From Paracoccus sp. MBLB3053 (GTDB lineage: Bacteria > Pseudomonadota > Alphaproteobacteria > Rhodobacterales > Rhodobacteraceae), in contig NZ_JAVQLW010000004.1 in the NCBI RefSeq assembly GCF_031822435.1, positions 186,001-250,000 on the forward strand: a DNA stretch of 64,000 nucleotides, given 5' to 3'. Position numbers and translations under genes: made by a program. Positions 63,448-64,000 of the stretch are shown here, piece after piece. A model generated the notes under the pieces. It worked only from the letters and a program-made list of their open reading frames with translations, searched no databases and was not told the DNA's origin. Numbering within the stretch: the stretch's first letter is position 1; each line of letters starts with the position of its first letter.

Positions 63448-64000
63448 TCAGAAGCTGACCGCAAGCCCTACGCCCCAGCCATTCAGCTTTTCGCCCATGG
63501 TGTAGCGAAAGACCATGCGGCCTTCTTCGATAAGCGGTATCTTCGTCTTCTGGGTGTTGATCTCAAGTCCGACGCCAATCTGGGCCAGCCAATCAGTGCG
63601 GAGGACTTCCCCCTGATCCCCGGCAAGATAGGATGCGGAGAATTCATAGACCGTTCGCATCGGGCTTCCAAACGCCTGCATCGAGTTCGGCACGCGGAGC
63701 CGTGACCACAAAGCAAGCGTTCTTGCCGATGCGGACCCGACCACATCCTTGTCGCCGCCGATGGGTTCAAGATGAATATCGGTATAGCGAAGGACGGCAT
63801 CTGCCTCGGAACCCGAAGCCCAGGATTCATTGTAGACAAGCGCAAGTGCTCCGCCGTAACCGCCAACGGTCAAGCCGCCATCCTTGATGAAGGCGGTGTC
63901 ATAGTTGCCAAGGTGTTCAGCTATGAACTGCGCAACGTATTGGGTGTCGCTGAAAACCTGGCCGATGGTCAGGTTCAGGATTGGTCGGAATGTCAAGGTG
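63448..64000 (-). CDS. Outer-membrane beta-barrel-type protein (5' end outside window)
   Basis: About 184 visible C-terminal residues; the frame runs off the window edge, and the first in-frame start-like codon (TTG 63996) is probably internal. Alternating hydrophobic strands (YDTAFIKDGGLTVGGYGGAL, MRTVYEFSASYLAG, LAQIGVGLEINTQKT, MVFRYTMGEKLNGWGVGL) and a final AVSF with terminal Phe are typical of outer-membrane barrels or autotransporter ends. No family named. It converges with the DUF2235 gene, 126 bp apart. Confidence 0.6.
   Translation of the reverse strand, partial: TLTFRPILNLTIGQVFSDTQYVAQFIAEHLGNYDTAFIKDGGLTVGGYGGALALVYNESWASGSEADAVLRYTDIHLEPIGGDKDVVGSASARTLALWSRLRVPNSMQAFGSPMRTVYEFSASYLAGDQGEVLRTDWLAQIGVGLEINTQKTKIPLIEEGRMVFRYTMGEKLNGWGVGLAVSF

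Overview
The window reads as chromosome or large replicon of a high-GC alphaproteobacterium, most likely Rhodobacteraceae and Paracoccus-like. The pointers are the GC-rich codon use, a GTTC-N7-GTTC LexA box of the type used in that order, several tripartite/ABC uptake systems for organic acids, a Rhodobacteraceae-type Hint-domain protein and many IS elements. No rRNA, tRNA or CRISPR was seen.

Region 1 (1-8.6 kb): a partial TctC-type binding protein gene diverges from a GntR-family regulator that overlaps an RraA-like aldolase gene. An insertion-sequence graveyard follows (an IS5-type remnant split by an IS4-type element that has a perfect 9-bp target duplication). Next is a polar amino-acid-type ABC operon (permease, permease, binding protein, ATPase) behind a LacI-family regulator, with a candidate LacI operator in front of the operon.

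Region 2 (8.9-16.9 kb): a translationally coupled radical-SAM / UdgX DNA-repair pair carries a LexA box just upstream. It borders a mobile block: an intact IS21-type element, a decayed DUF1254/DUF1214 gene, and a second IS5-type transposase gene split by an IS3-type element with a 3-bp target duplication.

Region 3 (16.9-40 kb): a sugar-acid catabolic island. It holds three GntR/FCD-type regulators, two DapA-family enzymes, an SDR, a D-2-hydroxyacid dehydrogenase, a peptide/opine-type ABC transporter (fused two-domain ATPase, two permeases, binding protein) plus an orphan paralogous binding protein, a DMT exporter, a malate/lactate-type dehydrogenase, an RraA-like protein, an enolase-superfamily acid-sugar dehydratase, an IlvD/EDD dehydratase, a sialidase-like/PdxA fusion, an iron alcohol dehydrogenase and a DUF1537 acid-sugar kinase. 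Together these can take up C4-C6 sugar acids, dehydrate or phosphorylate them, and break them into central metabolites. A 30-bp perfect palindrome and two related TGATATATTAGTT sites suggest linked GntR-type control.

Region 4 (40-49.1 kb): a decayed ProW/ChoW-type permease, a Hint-domain protein, then a siderophore island (esterase, FepC-, FepG-, FepD- and FepB-like proteins, TonB-dependent receptor).

Region 5 (49.4-64 kb) is the most unusual part. An aerolysin/ETX-MTX2-like pore-forming protein faces a compact operon encoding a secreted di-heme c-type cytochrome oxygenase/peroxidase, a GMC oxidoreductase, a small unknown protein, an unknown membrane protein, a DyP peroxidase and a catalase-like heme protein. 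Divergent from it is an operon made of a duplicated two-gene module (large repetitive beta-rich protein plus small acidic protein, twice) ending in a DUF2235 phospholipase-like hydrolase. I know of no described system with this content; a lipid-release and lipid-peroxidation or membrane-attack function is the best inference.
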